From positions 558,001 through 622,000 of the forward strand of contig NZ_CP079863.1 of the NCBI RefSeq assembly GCF_025263485.1: a stretch of 64,000 bases of DNA, given 5' to 3'. This DNA comes from Mycobacterium sp. SMC-2 (GTDB taxonomy: Bacteria > Actinomycetota > Actinomycetes > Mycobacteriales > Mycobacteriaceae). Of the stretch, positions 16,767-25,035 are shown one piece after another. Each line of letters starts with the position of its first letter. Position 1 is the first letter of the stretch. The notes beneath the pieces were generated by a model that saw only the letters and a list, made by a program, of their open reading frames with translations, had not been told where the DNA came from and searched no databases. The position numbers were made by a program, and so were the translations under genes.

Positions 16767-17263
16767 GGCGCTTGGCGATTGCCGCATGCGTCGGTGCCCT
16801 TCTGATGCTCGCAACAAGCACCGCGCCGGTGGCATCGGCCCACGCCGCCCGGGTGGCCACCGATCCCGCGGACAACGCGGTTCTCGCGACCGGTCCCGAG
16901 CGGGTCAGCGCCACCTTCAACGAACAGCTGCAAACCAGTTTCGCGGCCATGACCGTCGTCGGGCCCGACGGCAACGTGTGGTCCGTCGGAGACCCGACAG
17001 TGCGGGGCGCGGTGGTCGGCATCGGTTTGCGGCCGCTGGGACCGGCGGGGACCTACACCGTGAACTACCGGGTGACGTCCGCGGACGGTCACGTCGTGTC
17101 CGGATCCTGGTCTTTCCGGCTGACGGTCCCGGATACGGGCACGCCGGGGCCCCCGGCCGCCGGTGGCGCCGCCAGCGGCGACGTGCCGGTCTGGCCGTTC
17201 GTCGCGGTGGCGGCGGCGCTCGTCGCTGGAGGCGCCCTGTGGACGCTCCGGCGCAGACCGTGA
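16763..17263 (+). CDS. CopC-domain copper-binding membrane-anchored protein
   Basis: The 166-residue protein has a signal peptide ending ASA before HAARV, giving a predicted N-terminal His ligand as in CopC/YobA proteins. It carries the CopC motif with Asp and His (SADGHVVSGSWSF, about residues 108-120) and a C-terminal transmembrane helix (about 143-162). It is translationally coupled to the YcnI gene. No CopD permease domain is fused or adjacent. The pair probably binds copper outside the membrane. Confidence 0.83.
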   Translation: MRRLAIAACVGALLMLATSTAPVASAHAARVATDPADNAVLATGPERVSATFNEQLQTSFAAMTVVGPDGNVWSVGDPTVRGAVVGIGLRPLGPAGTYTVNYRVTSADGHVVSGSWSFRLTVPDTGTPGPPAAGGAASGDVPVWPFVAVAAALVAGGALWTLRRRP

Positions 17264-17359
17264 CCGGCGGGCCAGCGCCTCCACCCGTGCTGGCATGATG
17301 GGTTCGGAGCACCCGCGTGGGCTAGAAAACTACTGAAAGATTGCTCAAGGAGCGGCCGC

Positions 17360-17800
17360 ATGGCAGACCCGCAGGATCAACCCAACAGCGAGCCCGACGG
17401 CGCATCCACCCCGCCGCCGGAAAAGACGCCTCCGGCCAAGGCGGTCAAGAAGACCGCGAAAGCACCCGCCAAGAAAGCCCCCGCGAAGAAGGCGCCCGCT
17501 AAAAAGGCGCCCGCCAAGAAAGCGCCGGCAAAGAAGGCGCCCGCCAAAGCCGCCCCGCCCCCGGCGAAGGCCGCCGAGCCGTCGGTTGAGGTGCAGCAGC
17601 GCATCGAAAGCAACGGCGACCTCACCGCTGCCGCCAAAGACGCAGCGGCACAAGCGAAATCGACTGTGGACACCGCCAACAACCCGGTCCCTGCAGACGT
17701 TCCCGCGGCGGCCCTGAGCCAGTCCCCGCTGCCGATAATCGTCGCCCTGGCCGTCAGCCTCCTGGCGATCCTGTTGATCCGGCAGCTGCGCCGCCGCTGA
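17360..17800 (+). CDS. hns: Histone-like protein H-NS (Rv3852 type), membrane-anchored
   Basis: The 146-residue protein has an acidic/Pro start, a Lys-Ala-Pro repeat region (five tandem KKAPA-type units, about residues 28-68), a middle helix, and a C-terminal transmembrane helix (about 123-141) ending RQLRRR. This is the layout of Rv3852, a DNA-binding protein reported to tether DNA at the membrane. The repeat number differs between strains of related species. The start ATG has AAGGAGCGG 8 nt upstream. It probably forms a single-gene unit. Confidence 0.88.
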   Translation: MADPQDQPNSEPDGASTPPPEKTPPAKAVKKTAKAPAKKAPAKKAPAKKAPAKKAPAKKAPAKAAPPPAKAAEPSVEVQQRIESNGDLTAAAKDAAAQAKSTVDTANNPVPADVPAAALSQSPLPIIVALAVSLLAILLIRQLRRR

Positions 17801-17830
17801 CCGCCACCCGTACGCGTTACCGTGTCAGAC

Positions 17831-18310
17831 GTGACTGTGTTGTTCCAGCCGACCGCCGACCTGGTCGACGACATCGGACCCGACGTACGCAGCTGCGACG
17901 TCCAATTCCGACAGTTCGGTGGTCGCCCGCAGTTCGCCGGACTCATCAGCACGGTGCGCTGCTTCGAAGACAACGCGTTGCTGAAATCGGTGCTCTCCCA
18001 GCCGAGTGCGGGCGGGGTACTGGTCATCGACGGCGGCGGCTCGCTGCACTCAGCCCTGGTCGGAGACGTCATCGCCGAACTGGCCCGCTCGAACGGCTGG
18101 GCCGGTCTCATCGTCAACGGGGCGGTGCGTGACGCGGCCGCGCTGCGCGGCCTCGACATCGGCATCAAGGCGCTGGGCACCAACCCGCGCAAGAGCACCA
18201 AGACCGGTGACGGCGAGCGCGACGTCGAAGTCACCCTGGGCGGGGTGACGTTCGTACCGGGCGAGATCGCCTACAGCGACGACGACGGCATCGTCGTCGT
18301 CAAGCCCTAA
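17831..18310 (+). CDS. rraA: RraA-family protein (annotated menG in H37Rv)
   Basis: The 159-residue protein belongs to the RraA / HMG aldolase-like fold. It has the glycine-rich [16 protein letters not shown] (about residues 64-79) and [12 protein letters not shown] (about 97-108) motifs. It resembles Rv3853, whose early menG (demethylmenaquinone methyltransferase) label is doubtful. GTG 17831 is chosen over GTG 17822 because a TACCGT -10 box (17818-17823) lies 7 nt before it (leaderless) and the length then fits Rv3853. Its stop overlaps that of the convergent ethA. Confidence 0.88.
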   Translation: MTVLFQPTADLVDDIGPDVRSCDVQFRQFGGRPQFAGLISTVRCFEDNALLKSVLSQPSAGGVLVIDGGGSLHSALVGDVIAELARSNGWAGLIVNGAVRDAAALRGLDIGIKALGTNPRKSTKTGDGERDVEVTLGGVTFVPGEIAYSDDDGIVVVKP

Positions 18311-19776
18311 ACTGCAACCGGCACACGCTTTTTCGCGAATCGCAGGCCCTCGTCGGCAACCTTGCCCCGCCGGATCGTGCGCATGTCGAAGAAGTAGTTC
18401 TGCTTGAGCCGCCAGGGCGCGCGCGACCCCGACTTGGGCAGCATGTCCATCGCCCGCTGGAAATAGCCGGGGCTGAAGTCCATGAACGGCAGCTCGTCGA
18501 CGTCATCGCCGGGATGCTGTGGCTCCACGAAGTCAAATCCCTTGTCGTCCATGTAGTTCAGCAACCGGCAGACGAATTCGGAGACCAGGTCGGCTTTCAG
18601 CGTCCATGACGCGTTGGTGTATCCGAAGGTGATCGCGAAATTCGGCACTCCGGAGAACATCAGGCCCTTGTATGTCATCAACGACGTCAGCTCGATCGGC
18701 TTGCCGTTCCTGGTGGGCTTCACGCCGCCGAGCAACTGCATGTTCAAACCCGTTGCGGTGATGATGATGTCGGCCTGCAGCTCCTCACCCGAGGTGAGTT
18801 TGATGCCGGTCTTGGTGAACCGGTCGATCGTGTCGGTGACGACGTCCGCCTTGCCGTGCCGGATGGTGCGGAAGAAATCGCCGTCGGGGGCCAGGCACAG
18901 GCGCTGGTCCCAGACGTTGTAACGCGGCCCGAAGTGCTTTTCGACGTCGTAGCCCTCGGGCAGGCGTCGCTGGGCCATCGTCATCAAGGTCTTGCGCATG
19001 TAAGCGGGCGCCTTCCGAGACAGCTGGTACTGGAAGGTGCTGAACGCGATGGCTTTCCAGCGATTCGCGATGTGCGCCAGGCGGTCCGGCAGCAGCCGGT
19101 TGGCGCGTTCGGCGAACGGGTCGACCCCGGGCAGCGAGCCGATGTAGGTCGGCGAGCGCTGCAGCATCGTGACGTGGCCGGAGCCCGAGTTCACCAGCGC
19201 CGGGATCAGGGTGATCGCGGTGGCACCCGAGCCGATCACGATGATCTTTTTGCCCTGGTAGTCGAGGTCCTCCGGCCAGTGCTGCGGGTGGACGATCTGG
19301 CCCTCGAAGTCGTCGGCGCCGGGGAAGGCGGGCGCATACCCCTCGTCGTAGTTGTAGTAGCCGGTGCACGCGAACAGGAACGAGCAGGTGAGTTCGGTCT
19401 CCTGACCGTCGGACTCGACGGTCAGGGTCCAGCGGTTGTCTGCGTCGGACCAATCGGCGGCCACGACGCGCTGGCGGTAGCGGATGCGCCGGTCGATCTT
19501 GTTCTCGACCGCGGCCTCTTTGATGTAGGCCTTGATGTCGGGGCCCTCGGCGATCGACTTCGCCGAGTGCCAGGGCTTGAACCGGAAGCCGAGGGTGAAC
19601 ATGTCCGAGTCCGACCGGATGCCCGGGTACTTGAACAGGTCCCAGGTTCCGCCGAGGTCGTCGCGGCGTTCGAGGATCGCGTAGCTCTTGGTCGGGCAGC
19701 GTTCCTGCAGGTGCCACGCCGCACTGATCCCCGAGATCCCTGCGCCCACGATGATCACGTCAAGGTGCTCAGTCAT
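18307..19776 (-). CDS. ethA: Baeyer-Villiger monooxygenase EthA
   Basis: EthA is an FAD/NADPH-dependent monooxygenase that inserts oxygen next to ketones and, in M. tuberculosis, activates ethionamide. The 489 residues equal the Rv3854c length. It has an N-terminal FAD Rossmann motif ([11 protein letters not shown], about residues 11-21), the Baeyer-Villiger fingerprint ([12 protein letters not shown], about 152-163) and the NADPH Rossmann motif ([11 protein letters not shown], about 175-185). It is divergent from ethR with a 76-bp intergenic operator. The physiological substrate is probably a mycolic-type ketone (inference). Confidence 0.96.
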   Translation of the reverse strand: MTEHLDVIIVGAGISGISAAWHLQERCPTKSYAILERRDDLGGTWDLFKYPGIRSDSDMFTLGFRFKPWHSAKSIAEGPDIKAYIKEAAVENKIDRRIRYRQRVVAADWSDADNRWTLTVESDGQETELTCSFLFACTGYYNYDEGYAPAFPGADDFEGQIVHPQHWPEDLDYQGKKIIVIGSGATAITLIPALVNSGSGHVTMLQRSPTYIGSLPGVDPFAERANRLLPDRLAHIANRWKAIAFSTFQYQLSRKAPAYMRKTLMTMAQRRLPEGYDVEKHFGPRYNVWDQRLCLAPDGDFFRTIRHGKADVVTDTIDRFTKTGIKLTSGEELQADIIITATGLNMQLLGGVKPTRNGKPIELTSLMTYKGLMFSGVPNFAITFGYTNASWTLKADLVSEFVCRLLNYMDDKGFDFVEPQHPGDDVDELPFMDFSPGYFQRAMDMLPKSGSRAPWRLKQNYFFDMRTIRRGKVADEGLRFAKKRVPVAV

Positions 19777-19818
19777 GGGGCCACGCTATCAACGGCATGT
19801 CGAGAGCGTCAACAGGGT

Positions 19819-19833
19819 GTCGAAACATTCGAC
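19819..19833. promoter_or_regulatory. ethA-ethR operator dyad
   Basis: GTCGAA-ACA-TTCGAC is a perfect dyad within the 76-bp ethA/ethR intergenic region, which also has partial TGTCGA repeats at 19798-19803 and 19818-19823. In M. tuberculosis EthR binds cooperatively to a 55-bp operator at this place. Confidence 0.6.
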
Positions 19834-19839
19834 GCCATG

Positions 19840-19845
19840 TAAAGT
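19840..19845 (+). promoter_or_regulatory. ethR -10 box (leaderless)
   Basis: TAAAGT fits TANNNT and lies 7 nt before the GTG at 19853, consistent with a leaderless ethR mRNA. Confidence 0.5.
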
Positions 19846-19852
19846 AGCGGCC

Positions 19853-20494
19853 GTGACTACCGTCGGCCAGACTCGCGCCCTTCGCGGTCGCCGCGCCATC
19901 CGGCCCTCGGGCGATGACCGTGAGCAGGCAATCCTCGCGACGGCCGAGCGGCTGCTGGAACAGCGGTCGTTCGCCGACATCTCGGTCGACGACCTGGCCA
20001 AGGGCGCGGGCCTGTCGCGGCCGACGTTCTACTTCTACTTCAAGTCCAAGGACGCGGTGCTGCTCTCGCTGCTGGAACCGGTGATCGCGCGCGCCGACTC
20101 CGAGTTCGACGGCGCGGTGCAGCGGCTTCCCGCGGATCCGCGCCGGGTGTGGCGAAACGGCATCAAGGCTTTCTTCACGGCGTTCAGCACGCACCGCCGC
20201 CTGGCCCGCGCCGCGACCGAGGCGCTGGCGACCAGCTCCGAATTGCGCGTGGTGTGGTCGGGCTTCATGCAGAAGTGGATCGACCAGACGGCGGCCATGA
20301 TCGCCGCCGAGCGCGCTCGCGGCGCCGCCCCGGAGACGATCCCGCCCGCGGACCTGGCGACCTCCCTGAACCAGATGAACGAGCGCACCATGATGGCCGC
20401 CCTGTCCGCCGAGACACCGGCGGTCGACGAGGGCCGCGTCGTCGACACCCTCACTCACATCTGGGTGAGCAGCATCTACGGCGAGGGCCGGTAG
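19853..20494 (+). CDS. ethR: TetR-family repressor EthR
   Basis: EthR represses ethA. The 213-residue protein shows the TetR helix-turn-helix (ISVDDLAKGAGLSRPTFYFYF, given here as motif around residues 44-64) and a helical ligand-binding domain with the FMQKWI and NQMNERTM segments of EthR. The GTG start at 19853 is preferred because of the leaderless -10 box; the longer frame from 19688 would overlap ethA. It is divergent from ethA. Confidence 0.94.
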   Translation: MTTVGQTRALRGRRAIRPSGDDREQAILATAERLLEQRSFADISVDDLAKGAGLSRPTFYFYFKSKDAVLLSLLEPVIARADSEFDGAVQRLPADPRRVWRNGIKAFFTAFSTHRRLARAATEALATSSELRVVWSGFMQKWIDQTAAMIAAERARGAAPETIPPADLATSLNQMNERTMMAALSAETPAVDEGRVVDTLTHIWVSSIYGEGR

Positions 20495-20533
20495 CCGCGC
20501 GACCATGTCGGCACGGATGTGTCGTCGGCGGGC

Positions 20534-20556
20534 TGTTGTCTTGAGTCAAGACAACA
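20534..20556. promoter_or_regulatory. Perfect 23-bp palindrome downstream of ethR
   Basis: TGTTGTCTTGA (20534-20544) and TCAAGACAACA (20546-20556) are exact complements around a single central G. A one-base centre makes a DNA-binding operator more likely than an RNA hairpin. It lies 40 bp after the ethR stop and about 146 bp before the DUF222-HNH gene. The binding protein is unknown. Confidence 0.55.
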
Positions 20557-20633
20557 CAACGCGGGCCTCCTCCTCAGCGGCGACCTTCGTCCGCCGCGAC
20601 CTGATCGACATCCTCACAACCCTTCGCCATGTC

Positions 20634-20653
20634 GCCGGTTATCCACAACCGGC
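20634..20653. promoter_or_regulatory. Palindrome enclosing a DnaA box
   Basis: GCCGGTT-ATCCAC-AACCGGC has perfect 7-bp arms and contains the full DnaA consensus TTATCCACA at 20639-20647. It lies 49 bp before the DUF222-HNH start. Confidence 0.5.
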
Positions 20654-20693
20654 AACCCTGCCAACAAGTTCGAGCCGGCGGGCTGTGGCATAA

Positions 20694-20709
20694 TCGAATG
20701 TATGTTCGA
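20694..20709. promoter_or_regulatory. LexA SOS box overlapping a start codon
   Basis: TCGAATGTATGTTCGA matches the mycobacterial SOS box TCGAAC-N4-GTTCGA at 11 of 12 specified positions. It contains the ATG (20702) of the DUF222-HNH gene, the same arrangement known for 13E12-type genes in M. tuberculosis. Confidence 0.75.
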
Positions 20710-22207
20710 AGATGTTTCGGGGTCGCGCCCCTCGCCGGAGTCGATTGCCCATTTGGAGGAGCACTTCGAGCACCGCTATCCGTCCAACACCGCGGCGTCG
20801 ACGGCGCTCTTGGAGCGCATCGGTGCTTCGACGCGCGCGGAGAACCGGGCGGCCGCGGCGCAACTGGTGGCGATCGGGGAGTTGTTCGCCTACCGGCTGT
20901 CGCGCTGCGGTGAGACCGAGGAGTGGGCGATCGACACCATGGCCGCAGTGGCCGCCGAGGTGGCCGCCGAGCTGCGGATCTCGCAGGGGTTGGCGGCCAG
21001 CCGGGTGCGCTATGCCCGGGCGTTGCGCGAGCGCCTGCCCAAGGTGGGGCAGGTGTTTGCCGCCGGGGACATCGACTTTCGGTTTGTCGCCACAATCGTG
21101 TACCGCACGGATTTGATCGAAGACCCCGAGGTGCTGGCCCGGGTGGACGCGCAGCTGGCGGCGACGGTGGCGCGCTGGCCGTCGATGACCCGCTCGCGGC
21201 TTGCCGGCCAAATCGACAAGGTCGTGGCCCGCGCCGACACCGATGCGCTGCGCCAGCACCGCCAGCGTCACACCGACCGCGAGGTGGTCCTCGGTGAGGT
21301 GGTGGGCGGTATGTCGCGCATCGAGGGCACCCTGTTCACCCCGGATGCCCACGCCCTGGACAAGCGGCTCGATGCGCTGGCGGCGACGGTGTGCGCCGGC
21401 GATCCGCGCACCCGCGACCAGCGCCGCGCCGACGCGCTGGGGTCGCTGGCCGCCGGGGCCGACCGGCTGGACTGTCGCTGCGGGCGCGCGGACTGCGCGG
21501 CCTGGACGCGGCAAGTGGCCTCCCCGGTGGTGATCCACGTGATTGCCGAACAAGACACCGTGACCGGCGCCGGTGCCGCGCCGGGGTCGTTGGTGGGCGC
21601 CGACGGGCTGATCACCCCCGAGCTGGTGGCCGAGCTCGCCACATCGGCCAAGCTGGTACCGCTGGTGCATCCCGGTTGTGCCCCACCGGAGCAGGGCTAC
21701 ACCCCGTCGAAGGCGCTGGCCGATTTCGTACGCTGCCGGGACCTGACGTGTCGCTGGCCGGGCTGCGATGTGCCCGCGATCGGATGCGATATCGACCACA
21801 CGATCCCCTACGCCGCGGGCGGGCCCACCCACGCGGGCAACCTCAAGTGCTACTGCCGCACCCATCATTTGATCAAGTCGTTTTGCGGCTGGGCCGAGAA
21901 ACAGCTCGGCGATGGGACGCTGATACTGACCTCCCCGGCCGGGCGCACCTACGTCACCACCCCGGGCAGCGCGCTGCTGTTTCCCAGCCTGTGCTATGCC
22001 GTCGGCGGCATGCCCACCCCCGAAGCCGACCCACCCCCGCAGGAATATTGCGCTGAGCGGACCGCGATGATGCCGAAACGCCGCCGCACCCGCGCCCAGG
22101 ACCGCGCCGCGCGCGTGGCCACCGAACGCCGCCACAACCGCGACGCCCGCCTAGCCCGACGCGCCGGACCCGCCCCACCCGCCGATGACGACCCACCGCC
22201 CTTCTAG
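20702..22207 (+). CDS. DUF222-HNH (13E12-type) endonuclease-like protein
   Basis: The 501-residue protein has an N-terminal DUF222 domain (about residues 25-330) and a C-terminal HNH motif (CRWPGCDVPAIGCDIDH, then GGPTHAGNLKCYCRTHH, about residues 352-395) with Cys pairs for structural zinc. 13E12-family repeats of this type occur in many mycobacterial copies and serve as prophage attachment sites. The ATG at 20702 lies inside an SOS box, so LexA control is expected. dinB3 begins 11 nt after its stop. A basic Arg-rich tail ends the protein. The function is unproven. Confidence 0.85.
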   Translation: MFEDVSGSRPSPESIAHLEEHFEHRYPSNTAASTALLERIGASTRAENRAAAAQLVAIGELFAYRLSRCGETEEWAIDTMAAVAAEVAAELRISQGLAASRVRYARALRERLPKVGQVFAAGDIDFRFVATIVYRTDLIEDPEVLARVDAQLAATVARWPSMTRSRLAGQIDKVVARADTDALRQHRQRHTDREVVLGEVVGGMSRIEGTLFTPDAHALDKRLDALAATVCAGDPRTRDQRRADALGSLAAGADRLDCRCGRADCAAWTRQVASPVVIHVIAEQDTVTGAGAAPGSLVGADGLITPELVAELATSAKLVPLVHPGCAPPEQGYTPSKALADFVRCRDLTCRWPGCDVPAIGCDIDHTIPYAAGGPTHAGNLKCYCRTHHLIKSFCGWAEKQLGDGTLILTSPAGRTYVTTPGSALLFPSLCYAVGGMPTPEADPPPQEYCAERTAMMPKRRRTRAQDRAARVATERRHNRDARLARRAGPAPPADDDPPPF

Positions 22208-22218
22208 TCACTGCGGCT

Positions 22219-23424
22219 ATGTTCGTGCGGTGTGATGCGTCCATCCTGCACGCGGACCTCGACTCGTTCTATGCCTCCGTCGAGCAGCGTGACGACCCGA
22301 CGTTGCGCGGCCGCCCGGTGATCGTGGGCGGCGGGGTCGTGCTCGCGGCCAGTTACGAGGCCAAGGCCTATGGAGTGCGCACGGCGATGGGCGGGGCGCA
22401 GGCGCGTCGGCTGTGCCCGCAGGCCATCGTCGTGCCCCCGCGAATGGCCGCCTACAGCCGCGCCAGCGACGCGGTGTTCGAGGTGTTCCGCGACTGCACC
22501 CCGATCGTGGAGCCGCTCTCGGTGGACGAGGCTTTCCTCGACGTCGCTGGCCTAGGACGGGTTTCCGGCACGCCGGTCCGGATCGCCGAGCGGCTGCGCG
22601 CCGACGTGCGCGACCGGGTCGGGCTGCCGATCACCGTCGGGGTGGCCCGGACGAAGTTTCTCGCCAAGGTCGCCAGCCAGGAGGCCAAGCCGGACGGGCT
22701 GCTGCTGGTGCCGCCCGAGGGGGAGCTCGCCTTCCTCCATCCGCTGCCGGTGCGCCGGCTGTGGGGCGTGGGCGCCAAGACGGCCGACAAACTCCACGCC
22801 CACGGACTCGAGACCGTCGCCGACGTCGCCGAGCTGACCGAGTCCACGCTGGCCTCGCTGCTGGGCGGCGCCATGGGTCGCCAGCTGTTCGCGCTTTCGC
22901 GCAACATCGACCGCCGTCGGGTAACCACCGGCGTGCGCCGCCGGTCCGTGGGAGCGCAACGGGCGCTGGGTCGCGCGGGCAACACCATGTCCCCCGCCGA
23001 GATCGACGCGGTGGTGGTCAACCTGATCGACCGCATCACCGGCCGGATGCGTGCCGCCGGGCGCACGGGCCGCACGGTGGTGCTGCGACTGCGGTTCGAC
23101 GACTTCGGACGGGCGACGCGGTCGCGGACGCTGCCCCGGGCGACGTCCTCAACACAGCCCATCCTGGCCGCCGCGCGGCAGCTGGTCGCGGCGGCCGCGC
23201 CCGTGATCGCGCAGCGGGGGCTGACGCTGGTCGGCTTCGCGGTGTCGGGAATCGACCGCAGCGGCGCGCAGCAACTGACGCTGCCCTTCAACGACGACGA
23301 AAACCGGCTCGACATCGACGCGGCGATCGACCGGGTGCGCGCTCGGTACGGCAAATCCGCGCTCACCCCCGCTGTGCTCGTCGGCCGGGACACGGGCTTC
23401 GAGATGCCGCACCTACCCGACTAG
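22219..23424 (+). CDS. dinB3: Y-family DNA polymerase IV, DinB3-like
   Basis: The 401-residue translesion polymerase has the catalytic Asp in ILHADLDSFYASVEQ (about residues 9-23), the SVDEAFLD motif (about 97-104) with the second metal ligands, a helix-hairpin-helix thumb (LWGVGAKTADKL) and a little-finger domain. A beta-clamp-type QLTLPF motif occurs near residue 352. Its place beside ethA/ethR is that of M. smegmatis dinB3; M. tuberculosis lacks this paralog. It follows the SOS-boxed DUF222-HNH gene by 11 nt and may be co-transcribed. It overlaps the stop of the convergent PHP gene. Confidence 0.9.
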   Translation: MFVRCDASILHADLDSFYASVEQRDDPTLRGRPVIVGGGVVLAASYEAKAYGVRTAMGGAQARRLCPQAIVVPPRMAAYSRASDAVFEVFRDCTPIVEPLSVDEAFLDVAGLGRVSGTPVRIAERLRADVRDRVGLPITVGVARTKFLAKVASQEAKPDGLLLVPPEGELAFLHPLPVRRLWGVGAKTADKLHAHGLETVADVAELTESTLASLLGGAMGRQLFALSRNIDRRRVTTGVRRRSVGAQRALGRAGNTMSPAEIDAVVVNLIDRITGRMRAAGRTGRTVVLRLRFDDFGRATRSRTLPRATSSTQPILAAARQLVAAAAPVIAQRGLTLVGFAVSGIDRSGAQQLTLPFNDDENRLDIDAAIDRVRARYGKSALTPAVLVGRDTGFEMPHLPD

Positions 23425-24422
23425 CCCGTCCATTCCAGCAGCCGCTCGGCCGGCCAGGTGTTGACGATCCGGTCGACGGGCACGCCGTTGTCCACCGCGC
23501 GCTGCGCGCCATAGCCGAGGAAGTCCAGCTGGCCCGGCGCGTGCGCGTCGGTGTCGATGCTGAACACGCAGCCGATGTCCAGCGCCAGCTTCAGCAGCCG
23601 GGTCGGCGGGTCCCGGCGCTCGGGCCGCGAATTGATCTCCACCGCGGTGCCGTGATCGTGGCAGGCGGTGAACACCGCTTCGGCGTCGAACTTGGATTGG
23701 GGCCGGATCCCCCGGTTGCCGGAGACCAGCCGACCGGTGCAATGGCCCAGCACGTCGACGTGTGGATTGGAGACGGCGCGCACCATCCGGCGCGTCATCG
23801 CCGCGGCATCCATCGACAGCTTCGAATGCACGCTGGCCACGACGACGTCGAGGCGCTCGAGCAGCTCGGGCTCCTGGTCGAGGCCGCCGTCCTCGAGGAT
23901 GTCGACCTCGATCCCGGTGAGGATGCGCATCGGCGCGAACTGGTCGCGCAGCTTGTCGATGGCGTCGAGCTGCGCGCGCAACCGCTCCGCCGACAGCCCA
24001 TTGGCGATCGTCAGGCGCGGCGAGTGGTCGGTCAGCGCGCAGTACTCATGCCCCAGTGCGGCCGCGGTCGCCATCATCTCGTCGATCGGCGCCGACCCGT
24101 CCGACCAGTTCGAATGCAGATGCAGGTCCCCGCGCAACGCGGTGCGAATGTCACCGCCGCCGAGATCCTCAGCGGCGGAACGCAATTCAATGAGCACGTC
24201 GGGTTCGCGGCCGGACCAGGCCTGGTCGATGACCTTGGCGGTCTTGGGCCCGATACCCGCCAGCGTCTGCCAGCTGTTGGCCTGGCCGTGCCGATCCCGC
24301 GCCGCCTCGTCGAGCCCCTCGATGATGTCGGCGGCGTTGCGATAAGCCATCACGCGCCGGGGGTCGTGGCGGCTCCGGTCCTTGTAGTAGGCGATCTGCC
24401 GCAAAGCCTCTACGGGGTCCAT
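23421..24422 (-). CDS. PHP-domain phosphoesterase with N-terminal HhH (PolX-like)
   Basis: The 333-residue protein has an N-terminal helix-hairpin-helix region (LAGIGPKTAKVI, about residues 53-64) and a C-terminal PHP domain with metal-binding motifs HLHSNWSDG (about 99-107), LTDHS (about 129-133), the HCTGR segment and DTDAHA near residue 290. It matches Rv3856c. PHP domains cleave phosphoesters, and the HhH suggests DNA. Convergent to dinB3, it may belong to the same repair neighbourhood (inference). The start ATG at 24422 is followed by a 55-bp tandem repeat upstream. Confidence 0.87.
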   Translation of the reverse strand: MDPVEALRQIAYYKDRSRHDPRRVMAYRNAADIIEGLDEAARDRHGQANSWQTLAGIGPKTAKVIDQAWSGREPDVLIELRSAAEDLGGGDIRTALRGDLHLHSNWSDGSAPIDEMMATAAALGHEYCALTDHSPRLTIANGLSAERLRAQLDAIDKLRDQFAPMRILTGIEVDILEDGGLDQEPELLERLDVVVASVHSKLSMDAAAMTRRMVRAVSNPHVDVLGHCTGRLVSGNRGIRPQSKFDAEAVFTACHDHGTAVEINSRPERRDPPTRLLKLALDIGCVFSIDTDAHAPGQLDFLGYGAQRAVDNGVPVDRIVNTWPAERLLEWTG

Positions 24423-24438
24423 GGCTCCAGTGTGCCCA

Positions 24439-24548
24439 CGCGGTGACTGCAAGCGCGGCGGAGCCGGGCGCCGCAGGTCACCGCCAGGCTTCCCGCGGTG
24501 ACTGCAAGCGCGGCGGAGCCGGGCGCCGCAGGTCACCGCCAGGCTTCC
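24439..24548. repeat. Two tandem 55-bp repeats with internal hairpin
   Basis: Two identical 55-bp units (24439-24493 and 24494-24548) are followed by 4 further matching bases. Within each unit GCGGTGACTGC and GCAGGTCACCGC form a near-perfect stem. The block fills the gap between the PHP gene start and the next gene stop, in a region without coding. Confidence 0.85.
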
Positions 24549-24553
24549 CGCGT

Positions 24554-24985
24554 TCAGATCAGTTGGCCGACGACGAAGCCGGCGAGCAGCACGCTGAAGC
24601 CCCCGATCTCGCCGGCGATGAGCAACGCCATCGCCACCCCGGTGCCGCGGACGGGATTCTCGAACTGGTTGACGGTGTCGCGGCGCGCCCCGTGTTCGAT
24701 GTAGCTGAGGATGGCGCCGACGAAGAAGAAGACGACAACGCCGGCCGCGGTCAGGTTGACCCACGTCGGCCACGCGCTGAGTTCGACGAAGGCGGCCAAC
24801 AGAAGCGTGGCGAACGAATAGAGCAACGCCGCCCGGTGCGCGATGTCGACGTAGGGATGGGCGCGATGGTCGTCGGCGGCCATGATCTGCCGGTACTTCC
24901 AGACCCCGAGGACCAGGGCGAGCAGAAAGATCAGGCCGGCCGCCAGCAGGGTGACCTTCGTGTCGAGTCCGAGTGTGCCAGTCAT
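24554..24985 (-). CDS. Four-helix membrane protein, unknown
   Basis: The 143-residue protein has four predicted transmembrane helices (about residues 10-28, 52-70, 76-95 and 116-138) and a charged cytoplasmic loop after helix 1. There is no recognised motif. A TAAACT -10-like box lies 9 nt before the ATG on the minus strand. H37Rv has no counterpart at this position that I recall. Confidence 0.65.
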   Translation of the reverse strand: MTGTLGLDTKVTLLAAGLIFLLALVLGVWKYRQIMAADDHRAHPYVDIAHRAALLYSFATLLLAAFVELSAWPTWVNLTAAGVVVFFFVGAILSYIEHGARRDTVNQFENPVRGTGVAMALLIAGEIGGFSVLLAGFVVGQLI

Positions 24986-25022
24986 GGTAGGACGAGTTTA
25001 GTTTCCCTTAATAAAGCCGGAC

Positions 25023-25028
25023 TACGGT
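25023..25028 (+). promoter_or_regulatory. -10 box of a leaderless mRNA
   Basis: TACGGT (TANNNT) lies 7 nt before the ATG at 25036 of the oxidoreductase gene. Confidence 0.45.
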
Positions 25029-25035
25029 CGGGCAC

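Noticed and set aside
17440..17570. Repeats in hns as a VNTR or CRISPR-like array
   Set aside because: They are in-frame Lys-Ala-Pro codon repeats of the known histone-like protein, with irregular units and no spacers.
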